From NCBI RefSeq assembly GCF_004378255.1, contig NZ_SNQG01000001.1, forward strand, positions 992,001-1,056,000: 64,000 nt of DNA, written 5' to 3'. Both the position numbers and the translations under genes were made by a program. Below the pieces are notes generated by a model. It ran no database searches, was not told where the DNA came from, and was given only the letters and a program-made list of their open reading frames with translations. This document shows, one piece after another, positions 43,400 through 52,791 of the stretch; the stretch's first letter is position 1; each line of letters starts with the position of its first letter. The DNA comes from Mucilaginibacter phyllosphaerae. GTDB taxonomy: Bacteria > Bacteroidota > Bacteroidia > Sphingobacteriales > Sphingobacteriaceae.

Positions 43400-44362
43400 A
43401 TGGGATTATTTGATTTTTTCAAGAAAAAGGAAACCACGCAGCAGGAACAGCAGGCGCTTGACACCGGGCTGGAAAAAACCAAGGACAACTTCTTCTCCAA
43501 GATAACCAAAGTAATTGCCGGTAAAAGCACCGTTGATGATGATGTGCTGGATGACCTGGAAGAAGTGCTGGTAACATCAGACGTTGGTGTTACTACCACC
43601 CTTAAAATAATTGAGCGGATACAGGCACGTGTGGCTAAAGACAAGTACGTTAGCACATCCGAACTGAACAACCTGCTGAAAGACGAGATCCAAAAACTGC
43701 TTGCCGAAAATAACAGTAACGATTTCCAGAGTTTTGAATACGGCACGCATAAGCCTTACGTAATTATGGTGGTTGGTGTAAATGGCGTTGGCAAAACCAC
43801 TACCATTGGCAAGCTGGCCCATAAGCTAAAGCAAGCCGGTAACCAGGTAGTTTTGGGTGCTGCAGATACCTTCCGTGCGGCGGCAGTTGACCAGATAAAA
43901 CTTTGGGGCGACCGCGTTGGGGTAAAGGTTGTGGCACAAGCCATGGGCAGCGACCCGGCATCTGTTGCCTATGATACTCTCCGATCTGCAGTATCTAACG
44001 GCGACGATGTAGCCATAATTGATACCGCAGGCCGTTTACATAATAAGGTAGGGTTGATGAACGAGCTTACCAAAATCAAAAACGTAATGCAAAAGGTAGT
44101 GCCCGGTGCACCACACGAGATTTTGCTGGTACTGGATGCATCAACCGGGCAAAACGCCATTGAGCAATGCAAACAATTTACCGAGGCTACCGCCGTAAAC
44201 GCCCTGGCCCTAACCAAGCTGGATGGCACGGCCAAAGGTGGTGTAGTAATAGGCATATCAGACCAGTTCAAGATCCCAGTAAAATATATAGGTGTAGGGG
44301 AAGGTGTAGAACACCTGCAGCTTTTTGACAGGCAGGCATTTGTTGATAGCTTGTTTAAATAA
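43400..44362 (+). CDS. ftsY: Signal recognition particle receptor FtsY
   Basis: The SRP receptor GTPase that docks nascent-chain complexes at the membrane, 320 residues with a short acidic A domain (MGLFDFFKKKETTQQEQQAL) and NG domains. The P-loop is GVNGVGKTTTIGKLAHKL, G2/insertion-box region AADTFRAAAVDQIKLW, G3 DTAGR, G4 TKLDGTAKGG, and the C-terminal closing loop GVGEGVEHLQLFD. The start sits 6 bases after the inverted repeat. Confidence 0.97.
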   Translation: MGLFDFFKKKETTQQEQQALDTGLEKTKDNFFSKITKVIAGKSTVDDDVLDDLEEVLVTSDVGVTTTLKIIERIQARVAKDKYVSTSELNNLLKDEIQKLLAENNSNDFQSFEYGTHKPYVIMVVGVNGVGKTTTIGKLAHKLKQAGNQVVLGAADTFRAAAVDQIKLWGDRVGVKVVAQAMGSDPASVAYDTLRSAVSNGDDVAIIDTAGRLHNKVGLMNELTKIKNVMQKVVPGAPHEILLVLDASTGQNAIEQCKQFTEATAVNALALTKLDGTAKGGVVIGISDQFKIPVKYIGVGEGVEHLQLFDRQAFVDSLFK

Positions 44363-44363
44363 T

Positions 44364-44849
44364 TATTTTTTTCACCGATTAATTAAGATTAAGATGATTT
44401 CACTGATTTGAAATGGCGGAGTTTGAAAAAGATCTATTAACAGAAAAAATAATTGGTTGCTGTTTTGAAGTTCATAAAGGATTAGGGCCGGGTTTTTTAG
44501 AGAAAGTTTATTCTAAAGCACTACAGCATCAGCTTCAATTAGAAGGATTGAACTTTGAAGTAGAAAAAGAGTTTAACCTATATTTTAAAGATAAACTCGT
44601 TGGACACTTTCGCTGTGATTTTTTTATAGAGAACAAGGTTATTGTCGAAATTAAATCTTTTACAGGAATTTATACCCCTGTATTATTTCAAAAACAAGTG
44701 CTGTCATATTTAAAGGCAGCGAAAGTAAAAACCGGACTGCTTATAAACTTTGGTAATATAAGCTGTTCCATAAAGCGATTGTCTGTTTAGTTTGATTATC
44801 AGTCCAAATAGGTGAAATCAAAATAATCATTCAATCGGTGAAAAAAATA
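44364..44849. mobile_element. GxxExxY gene cassette bounded by inverted repeats
   Basis: The ends are TATTTTTTTCACCGATT (44364-44380) and AATCGGTGAAAAAAATA (44833-44849), a perfect 17-bp inverted repeat. Inside, GATTTCAC (44396-44403) faces GTGAAATC (44812-44819), extending the match imperfectly to about 45 bases. The cassette begins 1 base after the ftsY stop and ends 2 bases before the rimO ATG. It carries only the GxxExxY gene; no transposase is present and no target-site duplication was identified. Confidence 0.65.
44413..44790 (+). CDS. GxxExxY family protein (PD-(D/E)XK nuclease-like)
   Basis: A 125-residue protein. The name-giving motif is G27-F-L-E30-K-V-Y33 in KGLGPGFLEKVYSKAL. The rest, FRCDFFIENKVIVEIKSFTG, contains a D...E-x-K catalytic-like set typical of the PD-(D/E)XK fold, followed by LFQKQVLSYLKAAKVKTGLL and a conserved LINFG. 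Function is not established. In Bacteroidota this family tends to occur in multiple, repeat-flanked copies (from memory). Here it is enclosed by inverted repeats between two housekeeping genes. Confidence 0.92.
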   Translation: MAEFEKDLLTEKIIGCCFEVHKGLGPGFLEKVYSKALQHQLQLEGLNFEVEKEFNLYFKDKLVGHFRCDFFIENKVIVEIKSFTGIYTPVLFQKQVLSYLKAAKVKTGLLINFGNISCSIKRLSV

Positions 44850-44851
44850 TA

Positions 44852-46186
44852 ATGAGAACAAAAGAAATTACAAAGCCGATACTAATAAAGAAGCCCCGTG
44901 TAAACGTGGTTACTTTAGGCTGTTCAAAAAACATATACGATAGTGAAGTACTGATGGGCCAGCTTAAGGGCAGCGCCTTTGATGTAGTACACGAATCTGA
45001 TAAAATGCGCAGCGATGACATCATTGTCATCAATACCTGCGGTTTTATTGATAATGCCAAGCAGGAATCCATCGATACCATTTTGCAATACAGCGAATTG
45101 AAGGATCAGGGTAAGGTGGGTAAGGTTATTGTAACCGGCTGCCTGAGCGAACGTTACAAACCCGAGCTGGAAGCCGAAATTACCAATGTGGATGCCTACT
45201 TTGGCACCAACGATCTGCAAAACATCCTGCACAGCATAGGTGCTGATTACCGCCACGAATTGATCGGCGAACGATTGCTAACCACCCCATCGCACTTTGC
45301 ATACTTTAAAATTGCCGAGGGCTGCAATCGCCCCTGCTCTTTCTGTGCTATCCCGCTGATGCGCGGTAAACACGTAAGTACGCCTATTGACCAATTGGTT
45401 AAGAACGCCGAAAGCCTGGTGAAGAACGGAACGAAGGAATTGATCCTGATTGCACAGGACCTTACCTATTATGGCCTCGACCTGTATGGCAAGCGTAATC
45501 TGGACGAGCTGCTGCGCCGACTGAGTGATGTGAACGGTGTGGAATGGATCAGGATGCAGTACGCCTACCCTTCGGGCTTCCCGATGGAAGTTTTGGATGT
45601 GATGAACGAGCGCGATAATATTTGCAAGTACCTGGATATGCCCTTACAGCACATTACAGATAACATGCTAAAATCTATGCGTCGAGGCTTAACCAAGCAA
45701 AAAACCATTGATGTAGTGAACGAGATCCGCGACCGTGTACCTAATATAGCTATGCGTACTACGCTGATAACCGGTTACCCCGGCGAAACACAACAGGATT
45801 TTGAAGAAATGGCACAATGGGTTGAGGATACCAAATTTGACCGCCTGGGTTGCTTCACCTACTCGCACGAAGAGAAAACACACGCCCATACTTTGGTGGA
45901 TGACGTACCTGAAGAAGTTAAGCAAGAACGAGCCGATGCCATTATGGAAATCCAACAGGGCATATCTTTCGATAAAAACCAGGAGAAGATAGGCAATACC
46001 TACAAAGTGCTGATTGATAAGAAAGACGGCGGTTACTTTGTTGGCCGTACAGAATATGATTCGCCCGAGGTGGACAACGAGGTTTTGATCGATGCAGCTA
46101 TTGACTATGCAGCAGTAGGTACCTTTGTTAACGTTAAAATTAACACCGCCGAGGACTTTGACCTTTATGGACAAATTGTAAAATAA
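44852..46186 (+). CDS. rimO: Ribosomal protein S12 methylthiotransferase RimO
   Basis: A radical-SAM enzyme that methylthiolates an aspartate of ribosomal protein S12; cytoplasmic, 444 residues. The N-terminal UPF0004 domain starts RVNVVTLGCSKNIYDSEVLM (cluster Cys) with INTCGFIDNAKQES and VTGCLSERY. The radical SAM Cx3Cx2C motif is EGCNRPCSFCAIP. The C-terminal TRAM domain ends DFDLYGQIVK. The ATG at 44852 lies 2 bases after the GxxExxY cassette's right repeat, so its ribosome-binding region is part of that repeat. Confidence 0.95.
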   Translation: MRTKEITKPILIKKPRVNVVTLGCSKNIYDSEVLMGQLKGSAFDVVHESDKMRSDDIIVINTCGFIDNAKQESIDTILQYSELKDQGKVGKVIVTGCLSERYKPELEAEITNVDAYFGTNDLQNILHSIGADYRHELIGERLLTTPSHFAYFKIAEGCNRPCSFCAIPLMRGKHVSTPIDQLVKNAESLVKNGTKELILIAQDLTYYGLDLYGKRNLDELLRRLSDVNGVEWIRMQYAYPSGFPMEVLDVMNERDNICKYLDMPLQHITDNMLKSMRRGLTKQKTIDVVNEIRDRVPNIAMRTTLITGYPGETQQDFEEMAQWVEDTKFDRLGCFTYSHEEKTHAHTLVDDVPEEVKQERADAIMEIQQGISFDKNQEKIGNTYKVLIDKKDGGYFVGRTEYDSPEVDNEVLIDAAIDYAAVGTFVNVKINTAEDFDLYGQIVK

Positions 46187-46276
46187 AACCGATTTTACCG
46201 GCCGTGTGTTGCTATTAAGATATTAAAATCTAATTTCGACATCAGTTATAAATGCTGGTATAATATACCCGGCAAT

Positions 46277-46405
46277 TAACTCACCCCGACTACGCTACGC
46301 TTGTCGGCCCTCTCTGCTTCGGAAAGAGGGTAAGAAGAAGAGCAAAACCCCCTTTCCGCGCAGCGAAGAGAGGGTGGTCGAGCAAAGCAATGACCGGGTG
46401 AGTAA
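46277..46405. repeat. Extragenic palindromic repeat before bshC
   Basis: TTAACTCACCCCG (46277-46289) faces CGGGTGAGTAA (46395-46405). Inner words CGACTACGCTACGC, GGCCCTCTCT and AGAGAGGGTGGTCGAGC also pair. It is a REP-like element of about 130 bases that runs into the frame upstream of the bshC start. Confidence 0.7.
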
Positions 46406-46442
46406 ATATACGCCAAGCATCTATATCCGAAATTCACAAACA

Positions 46443-48053
46443 ATGGACGCAGCCTGTATTGACTATAAAGACACCGGGTATTTTTCCCAAACGGTTATTG
46501 ATTACCTGGAGAATGCTCCCGAATTAAAGTCGTTTTACGGCGAGCGCCCCACCCTGCAAGGTTTTGCTGATTTTTTTGATCATAAAAAAGTTACTGCAGA
46601 TCGCAACTTGTTAGCAGAAGTTTTGCTGGAACAGTATTTTGGCAACTCTCAAAAAGGCGAGCCAGAGCTGGAATCGGCAGATTTTATTCGCAAACGCATC
46701 GAACTGTTAAAAGATAACGATACGTACACCGTTACCACAGGCCACCAGCTTAATATATTCACCGGTCCGCTTTACTTTATTTACAAAATAGTTACTGCTA
46801 TAAAATTGTGCAGACAGCTTAAAGAAGCCCATCCTGATAAGAATTTTGTACCGGTTTACTGGATGGCATCTGAGGACCATGATTTTGCCGAAATAAACTA
46901 CACTAACATCGGCGGCAAAAAGGTACACTGGTGGTACGAAGCCTCGGGTGCAACAGGGCGTATCAACCCGGATACCATGCGCCAGGCGCTTAACCAATAC
47001 AAGGGCGTTTTAGGCATAGACGGCCATTCATCAGAACTGGGCGAAATGGTAGAGACCGCCTACACCAAATTTGATCATCTTGCCGATGCTACCCGTTATT
47101 TAGTGAATGCCCTTTTTGGCAGATATGGTTTGGTAATTATCGATGCCGATGATCATCGCCTTAAACAATCTTTTGCGCCGATTATGGAGCGGGATATTAT
47201 TGAACAGAATAGCTTTAAAAATATTACCGCAGCTAACTTGCAATTACAAAAGTTGGGGGTGCATATACAGGTAAACCCACGCGAGATCAACTTTTTTTAT
47301 CTGAAGGATAACTTACGCGAGCGCCTTGTTTTTGAGAACGACCGCTACAACGTGATGAATACCGACATCAGCTTTACCGAAGCTGAATTAAAAGAGGAGT
47401 TAAAAACCGCTCCGGAAAGGTTTAGCCCTAATGTAGTGATGCGGCCGCTGTACCAGGAGTGCATTTTACCTAACATTGCCTATGTAGGTGGGGGTGCCGA
47501 AGTGGTTTACTGGCTGGAATTAAAATCGAACTTTGATTTTTATAAGGTAGATTTCCCTATACTGATTTTGCGTAACTCCGGGTTGGTGATCCGTAAGGAA
47601 ACGGCTGCCAAGATCAAAGGCATGGAGCTTGCCCCTGCCGAGATCTTTAAAAGCGCCGACGAGATCAAAAACAGCTGGGTAAAAAAACACAGCAACCATG
47701 ATTTGACCCTGGCCGATGAATGGCGCGAGTTAGAACGCATTTTCGAAAAAATAAAATTGCACTCACACAAAATAGACCGCACGCTGGAACCATCTGCAGC
47801 GGCAATACAGGCACGCCTTAAACACGCCATAGATAACCTGCAACGGAAGATGGTAAAAGCCGAAAAGCGCAATTATCAAACCCGTTTAGAACAGATAGAA
47901 CATATTAAGGCAGATATATTCCCTGGCAACAGTTTGCAGGAACGGCAGGAAAATTTTGGATTAAGCTACGTAAAATGGGGCCAGCTTTTTATAGATGAGC
48001 TCATCCGCAATTTTGAACCGCTGGATTTTAAGTTTACCGTACTAACGGAGTAA
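46443..48053 (+). CDS. bshC: Bacillithiol biosynthesis cysteine-adding enzyme BshC
   Basis: The last enzyme of bacillithiol synthesis, adding cysteine to glucosaminyl malate; 536 residues from ATG 46443 (MDAACIDYKDTGYFSQTVID). Family blocks include TVTTGHQLNIFTGPLYFIYK, PVYWMASEDHDFAEINY, VNPREINFFYLKDN, RPLYQECILPNIAYVGGGAE and the C-terminal coiled coil (AIQARLKHAIDNLQRKMVKA). An upstream in-frame ATG at 46374 lies in the palindromic repeat and its 23 extra residues look non-coding. The other bsh genes are not in the window. Confidence 0.95.
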   Translation: MDAACIDYKDTGYFSQTVIDYLENAPELKSFYGERPTLQGFADFFDHKKVTADRNLLAEVLLEQYFGNSQKGEPELESADFIRKRIELLKDNDTYTVTTGHQLNIFTGPLYFIYKIVTAIKLCRQLKEAHPDKNFVPVYWMASEDHDFAEINYTNIGGKKVHWWYEASGATGRINPDTMRQALNQYKGVLGIDGHSSELGEMVETAYTKFDHLADATRYLVNALFGRYGLVIIDADDHRLKQSFAPIMERDIIEQNSFKNITAANLQLQKLGVHIQVNPREINFFYLKDNLRERLVFENDRYNVMNTDISFTEAELKEELKTAPERFSPNVVMRPLYQECILPNIAYVGGGAEVVYWLELKSNFDFYKVDFPILILRNSGLVIRKETAAKIKGMELAPAEIFKSADEIKNSWVKKHSNHDLTLADEWRELERIFEKIKLHSHKIDRTLEPSAAAIQARLKHAIDNLQRKMVKAEKRNYQTRLEQIEHIKADIFPGNSLQERQENFGLSYVKWGQLFIDELIRNFEPLDFKFTVLTE

Positions 48054-48064
48054 AGTGATCCACA

Positions 48065-48135
48065 CGTCATTGCGAGGTACGAAGCAATCTACCGACTTTG
48101 CATGTGAAGAGACTGCTTCGTACCTCGCAATGACG
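48065..48135. repeat. REP-type hairpin between bshC and a lipoprotein gene
   Basis: CGTCATTGCGAGGTACGAAG plus CA (48065-48086) and its perfect 22-bp complement (48114-48135) flank a 27-base loop. The CGTCATTGCGAGG word is a known kind of dispersed bacterial repeat. It lies 12 bases past the bshC stop and may stop transcription from both convergent sides. Confidence 0.85.
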
Positions 48136-48148
48136 GCGTAACAAAGGT

Positions 48149-48961
48149 TTACGGGCAAATTTTACTTAATTCATAATAAGTGGCGGTACTTTTGTTTGGA
48201 TTTGGTACAATTGGCCCGGATGGATTTAGCGCATTATCGGCGCCGGTGTGAACCTCACTAACCTTTATTTTATCACCGTTATTACTATATGTAAAGTCCG
48301 TATAATCTTCACTTAACGCGCCTGAACTTTTATAGGTGTTTGTGATTTTAGAAACGGCGTTAAGAGAAAGCTTTCCTAAATTCTTCTGCGGAATAAAATC
48401 ATTCAGGATAACGTATATCACATCTGTTTGATCTGTAAGCAGCGCATTTTTGGTGTCAGACAGGTATTTGATAATGTATTGTTCCTGTATTCCGTTACTT
48501 TCTATCTTTCTTGTAATAGCAGTTAAATTACCATTTTGATAAGTGAGGCTGTAAGAAATCACATCTGTATAGAAATGATCTTTAATAACACTGATGCGGC
48601 CGTCGCTATCATAAATTATTTCTTTGTAGTTATTCTCGTCATGGGCTATTTTAGTTGCCAGCCCTGCCGATAATGTAATTTGATAATCGATCGCGACGCC
48701 TTTTACAGTTATCAGGTTATCCGTGTATGATAACACATCGCCATTGCGTTCTACAATATTACCATTCTTATCATAAACGGTTTTAGCGGTATAAAAGTCC
48801 CCGGTAAAATTAGCGTTGTTATAATAATCCTGATGATCTTCGCAGGTACGCTCTGCCACCGTCTCAGGTACAGGTTTAGGCGCCGGGTTGTTTTTCTTTG
48901 TACAACTAAATAGCAAAGCTGATAGTAATAGCAACGCAAAAGGCAGGTAGATTTTTTTCAT
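48149..48961 (-). CDS. Lipoprotein of unknown function (270 aa)
   Basis: A lipoprotein with signal MKKIYLPFALLLLSALLFSC (lipobox LFSC) and a KKNNPAPKPVPET linker. The mature region holds repeated beta-hairpin motifs with YD-like units (KTVYDKNGNIVERNGD; EIIYDSDGRISVIKD; LTYQNGNLTAIT), as in DUF4595/RHS-like Bacteroidota lipoproteins. No enzymatic motif. It ends close to the REP hairpin. Confidence 0.8.
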   Translation of the reverse strand: MKKIYLPFALLLLSALLFSCTKKNNPAPKPVPETVAERTCEDHQDYYNNANFTGDFYTAKTVYDKNGNIVERNGDVLSYTDNLITVKGVAIDYQITLSAGLATKIAHDENNYKEIIYDSDGRISVIKDHFYTDVISYSLTYQNGNLTAITRKIESNGIQEQYIIKYLSDTKNALLTDQTDVIYVILNDFIPQKNLGKLSLNAVSKITNTYKSSGALSEDYTDFTYSNNGDKIKVSEVHTGADNALNPSGPIVPNPNKSTATYYELSKICP

Positions 48962-49024
48962 GTTTGGGTAACATTCAATAAATCCATTTGTTCTTTCCAG
49001 GGTTTGAAAGTTCTCCGGATGTAT

Positions 49025-49062
49025 AAAACAAGAAAGCCGGCGTATGCCGGCTTTCTTGTTTT
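49025..49062. terminator. Bidirectional terminator, perfect 17-bp stem
   Basis: AAAACAAGAAAGCCGGC and GCCGGCTTTCTTGTTTT with a 4-nt GTAT loop, 14 nt after the stop of the lipoprotein at 49077 (minus strand). Confidence 0.88.
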
Positions 49063-49076
49063 ATGGTTGGTTTAAC

Positions 49077-49586
49077 TTACTTGCTTATAATAGCAACTTT
49101 AAATTTACCGTTGGTAAACGTTTTAGTTTTAACAGCCCCGTTGCCCAACGCACCGGTGCTAACTTTTCCCGAAAATGTACCCTCAACTTTATTGGCAGAT
49201 GCAGCAGTTACGGTAATGGTTTGGATGCTGGCTTCATCATTAAAATAAATATCATCGCCATTGGCGTTAGAAAACGATATGGTTGGCTTATCTTCAAATT
49301 CAGATGAAGTAGAAACATAAGTTTTCCCGGCTTTTAAAGTTCCGTAAACCGACATAGAGATGGTGTTACCATCCTTATCTGTACCTTGAATGCTGGTAAA
49401 TTCTGCACCGTTTAATTCCCCTTTAACGGCAAGCGCATTAGTTGTATAAACGGTGGCAGTACCATCAACATCGGCAGATATGGTACTGGTAGATAATAAA
49501 TCATCTGTACTATCCTTTTTGCAGGAACTGAATGCAATAATGGTAAATGCCGTAACTAAAAGCATTAGCGCTTTAAATGATCTCAT
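49077..49586 (-). CDS. Lipoprotein of unknown function (169 aa), DUF6252-like
   Basis: A lipoprotein with signal MRSFKALMLLVTAFTIIAFS and a SSC lipobox followed by KKDSTDDLL. The mature chain is a single beta-rich domain: ISADVDGTATVYTTNALAVK, ISMSVYGTLKAGKTYVS and KVEGTFSGKVS. The layout recalls DUF6252-type Bacteroidota lipoproteins (from memory, tentative). It ends at the strong hairpin at 49025. Confidence 0.8.
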   Translation of the reverse strand: MRSFKALMLLVTAFTIIAFSSCKKDSTDDLLSTSTISADVDGTATVYTTNALAVKGELNGAEFTSIQGTDKDGNTISMSVYGTLKAGKTYVSTSSEFEDKPTISFSNANGDDIYFNDEASIQTITVTAASANKVEGTFSGKVSTGALGNGAVKTKTFTNGKFKVAIISK

Positions 49587-49765
49587 GAATTTTTATTTAA
49601 TTGTTTATTTATAATTGATTGATTTACTTGAAGTTACTACTGCACGAAAACACACAAATAGTGCGTACATTCTTGTGCAGGCATGCAAAGTAACATCAAA
49701 GTTTTATGATACAAAGCCCTGGAGAATAAAGTTGATTACTTCGCGCCGTGTGTTTTACATCATAC

Positions 49766-52192
49766 TTATTTCGCATTCAACTCAACAACTACCGGTTTTA
49801 AACCTGCTGTTGTTGCGGTAACGGTAACACGGCCGGGCGTTTCCCTCCCCCTTATAACGGCAAGCGCCAGGCCATGAAATGCCTTCATGTTATCGGCCCT
49901 AAAACTATCATGACTAACCGGGTCGCCGTTATCAACAGCGGCAAGGCTGCCGCCTGTTACGGTGAATTTTATCCGGTTATCGGCATTTGGTACCAGCGTA
50001 CCATCTTTATCTAAAACCTTAACCGTAATAAATGATAAGTCTTTGCCATCCGCAGTAATGGTTTTACGATCAGCTGTTAATTCAATTTTAGCAGTTGCAC
50101 CGGCAGTTTTAATTTCTTTTATTAAAACCACTTTACCATTTTTGCGGGATACAGCCTTAAGCGTACCCGGTTCAAAAGGTAAACGCCACATTACATGCAA
50201 ATCGTCGCCGGTTTTCTTTTTGATACCTACCGATTTGCCGTTGAGGTATAACTCTACCTCGTCGGCATTGTTGTAGTAAGCCCATAGGTCAACCATTTGG
50301 CCAGGCGCCCAGTTCCAATGCGGGAAAAGGTGCAGCACCGGCTTATCGGTCCACTCGCTTTGGTACATATAGTAAACATCCTTAGGGAAACCCGCCAAGT
50401 CCACAATACCGAAGTACGAGCTGCGCGATGGCCAGCTATAAGGTGTAGGCTCGCCCAGGTAATCAAAACCTGTCCAGATATACATGCCAGATAAGTAGTC
50501 ATGCTTTTTCATTACCTTCCAGGTGGCTTCGTGGGTAGATCCCCATGGTGGTCGCACATTGTCAAAGGCAGATACGCGGTTGCCTTCCCTTACATTCGGC
50601 TTATCCCAGGTGCGCGGCCATACCCTGATACTGTCTGACGGGAATTCATAATACCCGCGGGTTTCCAGTCCCGAAGTGGTTTCTGTAGCGATAAACTTTT
50701 TACCGGGGAACCTTTCATGGAATTTGGCATAATCAAACTCGTGGTAATTATAGCCAATCAAGTCAAGCGCGCCGGAGGCGATAATGTTGCTGGTTCTGCT
50801 GGGGTCGTTATTGGCCGATGTAATGGGCCTGTTATCCATCGCGCGTACGATGCCTGCCAGTTCGCGGGCGATGTTCCTGCCGGATGTATCCGTTTTACTG
50901 TACTGCTCCCCTATCTCGTTACCAATGCTCCAAATAAATACCGATGGGTGGTTACGGTCGCGCAGTAGCTGGTCCTGCAGATCGCGCTTATGCCATTCGT
51001 CCCAAAATAAATGATAATCATATTTGGTTTTCTCCAGCTTCCACATATCAAAGGCCTCATCCATTACAATAAAACCCATGCGGTCGCACAGGTCCAGCAA
51101 TTCCGGCGCAGGTGGGTTATGCGAGGTGCGGATACCGTTACAGCCCATGGCTTTCAAGATCTGCAATTGCCTTTCTAACGCGCGGGTATTGATGGCCGAG
51201 CCCAGGCTGCCCAGGTCATGATGGTTACAAACGCCCAGGATTTTCATCGCTTTACCGTTTAACGAAAAGCCTTTATCGGCATCAAAATTAAAATAACGGA
51301 TCCCTAAATTGGCAGTGTAAGCATCAACCTCTTTATTACCGCTAAAAACCTTACTAACCACCCTGTACAGATACGGATCATCTACCGACCACAAACGCGG
51401 GTTCTTTACTATCAGCTTGGTTTTCAAGGCAGTCAACGTGTCCGCGGTATTACCTGCCGGGATGCTCCCGCCGCCGGCAATAAGTTTACCTGCTGCATCA
51501 TAAACATAAACATGCGTACTGATGTTGGCATTGGCCATACCCGCATTCTTTACTTTTAACTCAACAGCTATTTCAGCCTGCTCTTTGCTTACCTGCGGAG
51601 TAGTAACATACGTTCCCCAGTGGTCTATAGCTATTTTGGCGGTAGTAACCAGCCATACATTCCGGTAAATACCCGAGCCGGAATACCAGCGCGAGTTTGG
51701 CTGCTCGGCATTGTTTACCTTAACAGCAATGGTATTGCTGCCGCCAAAGTTTAAATATGGGGTAAGATCATACCTGAAAGAGATATAACCATTGGACCTG
51801 AAACCCAGATGCTGCCCGTTTATCCAAACATCGCTATGCTGGTAAACGCCGTCGAAATCAATATAAATTTGTTTACCTTTTGATGCTGCCGGTACAGTGA
51901 ATGTTTTGCGGTACCAGCCTATGCCGCCCGGCAAAGCGCCGCCTTCGGGAGTGGCGGGGTTATCTTTACTAAAGGTGCCTTCAATGCTCCAATCATGTGG
52001 CAAATTTAAAATGCGCCAGCTTTTATCGGCGGCAGCCGGCTGCTCTGCATGGCTTACATCCCCTAAATGGAAACGCCAGCCTTTATCAAAATCGGCCACT
52101 GTACGGGTTTGTTGCGCAAAACAAATTGTGCTGCAAAAAGCCACAGCAACTACAAATGCTATGCTTTTAAAAATGACTGGTAAAGATGACAT
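49766..52192 (-). CDS. GH2 glycoside hydrolase, beta-galactosidase/beta-glucuronidase-like
   Basis: An 808-residue exported retaining glycosidase; the signal peptide is FKSIAFVVAVAFCSTICFAQ. The sugar-binding domain has LPHDWSIEGTF and GVYQHSDVWINGQHLGFRSN; the barrel has GIRTSHNPPAPELLDLCDRM, the acid/base region WSIGNEIGEQYS, and the likely nucleophile in FIATETTSGLETRGY. The C-terminal third holds DUF4982-like and Ig-like parts (LFPHWNWAPGQMVDLWAYYN; LSFITVKVLDKDGTLVPNAD). Shorter than the GH2 at 28725 and only distantly related. No SusCD partner beside it. Confidence 0.92.
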   Translation of the reverse strand: MSSLPVIFKSIAFVVAVAFCSTICFAQQTRTVADFDKGWRFHLGDVSHAEQPAAADKSWRILNLPHDWSIEGTFSKDNPATPEGGALPGGIGWYRKTFTVPAASKGKQIYIDFDGVYQHSDVWINGQHLGFRSNGYISFRYDLTPYLNFGGSNTIAVKVNNAEQPNSRWYSGSGIYRNVWLVTTAKIAIDHWGTYVTTPQVSKEQAEIAVELKVKNAGMANANISTHVYVYDAAGKLIAGGGSIPAGNTADTLTALKTKLIVKNPRLWSVDDPYLYRVVSKVFSGNKEVDAYTANLGIRYFNFDADKGFSLNGKAMKILGVCNHHDLGSLGSAINTRALERQLQILKAMGCNGIRTSHNPPAPELLDLCDRMGFIVMDEAFDMWKLEKTKYDYHLFWDEWHKRDLQDQLLRDRNHPSVFIWSIGNEIGEQYSKTDTSGRNIARELAGIVRAMDNRPITSANNDPSRTSNIIASGALDLIGYNYHEFDYAKFHERFPGKKFIATETTSGLETRGYYEFPSDSIRVWPRTWDKPNVREGNRVSAFDNVRPPWGSTHEATWKVMKKHDYLSGMYIWTGFDYLGEPTPYSWPSRSSYFGIVDLAGFPKDVYYMYQSEWTDKPVLHLFPHWNWAPGQMVDLWAYYNNADEVELYLNGKSVGIKKKTGDDLHVMWRLPFEPGTLKAVSRKNGKVVLIKEIKTAGATAKIELTADRKTITADGKDLSFITVKVLDKDGTLVPNADNRIKFTVTGGSLAAVDNGDPVSHDSFRADNMKAFHGLALAVIRGRETPGRVTVTATTAGLKPVVVELNAK

Positions 52193-52251
52193 GGTAAATA
52201 GTTATTTAATGTCAAATATACAATTACCGGTTATATAGCAAAGTTTGCCGG

Positions 52252-52725
52252 CTAAAAACTAAAGCTCGTATCCGCATCCGGCGCATCCAGTTTGGTGCTT
52301 TTGCGCTGGCCGCCTACGGTTACATGCAGCATATTGATCTGCTCGGCATGCATGGCGTTCAATAACTCGTCGTGGATGTCTATCTTTTTTACAGTTGATA
52401 CACCTTTCACTTCAAAATATACCCAGGCGCCGTCCTCTTGTATTTCGTAGCCAACATAGTTTAAGTTTAATACTTTGCCATCAGCCTTAATGCTCAGGTG
52501 TTTTTTAACATACTCGCTAATAAAGCGGTTAAGCTGGGCCTTATCGGCAGGTTTTACAATATCCAGCGGGGTTTTATTATCTTTTTCAAGCGCATGCTCC
52601 AGGTCATCATAAAACATGCGGCAGCTTACCTCTACGGCTTGCGTTTTAGGGTTGTGTTTAATTTCGGTGACACTCACATAAAACGGGTGGAACAATCCTA
52701 ACCAAATAATAAATAAAGCCTGCAT
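52252..52725 (-). CDS. DUF6702 family protein
   Basis: A 157-residue protein, likely exported: a hydrophobic N-terminus (MQALFIIWLGLFHPFYVSVT) with HPFYVSVTEIKHNP, the DUF6702 start. The rest contains CRMFYDDLEHALEK and VYFEVKGVSTVKKIDIHDEL. Known in Bacteroidota next to HupE-like and M1-peptidase genes, as here (divergent, 66 bases apart). Function unknown. Confidence 0.85.
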   Translation of the reverse strand: MQALFIIWLGLFHPFYVSVTEIKHNPKTQAVEVSCRMFYDDLEHALEKDNKTPLDIVKPADKAQLNRFISEYVKKHLSIKADGKVLNLNYVGYEIQEDGAWVYFEVKGVSTVKKIDIHDELLNAMHAEQINMLHVTVGGQRKSTKLDAPDADTSFSF

Positions 52726-52791
52726 ATTGCCTGTAAAATATATCTTTACGCAAAAAACGCTATTTTTATTGTCAATCGCTAATTAATATCC

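Noticed and set aside
46374..46442. Longer N-terminus for BshC
   Set aside because: The extra 23 codons lie in or next to a palindromic repeat and do not resemble the family.
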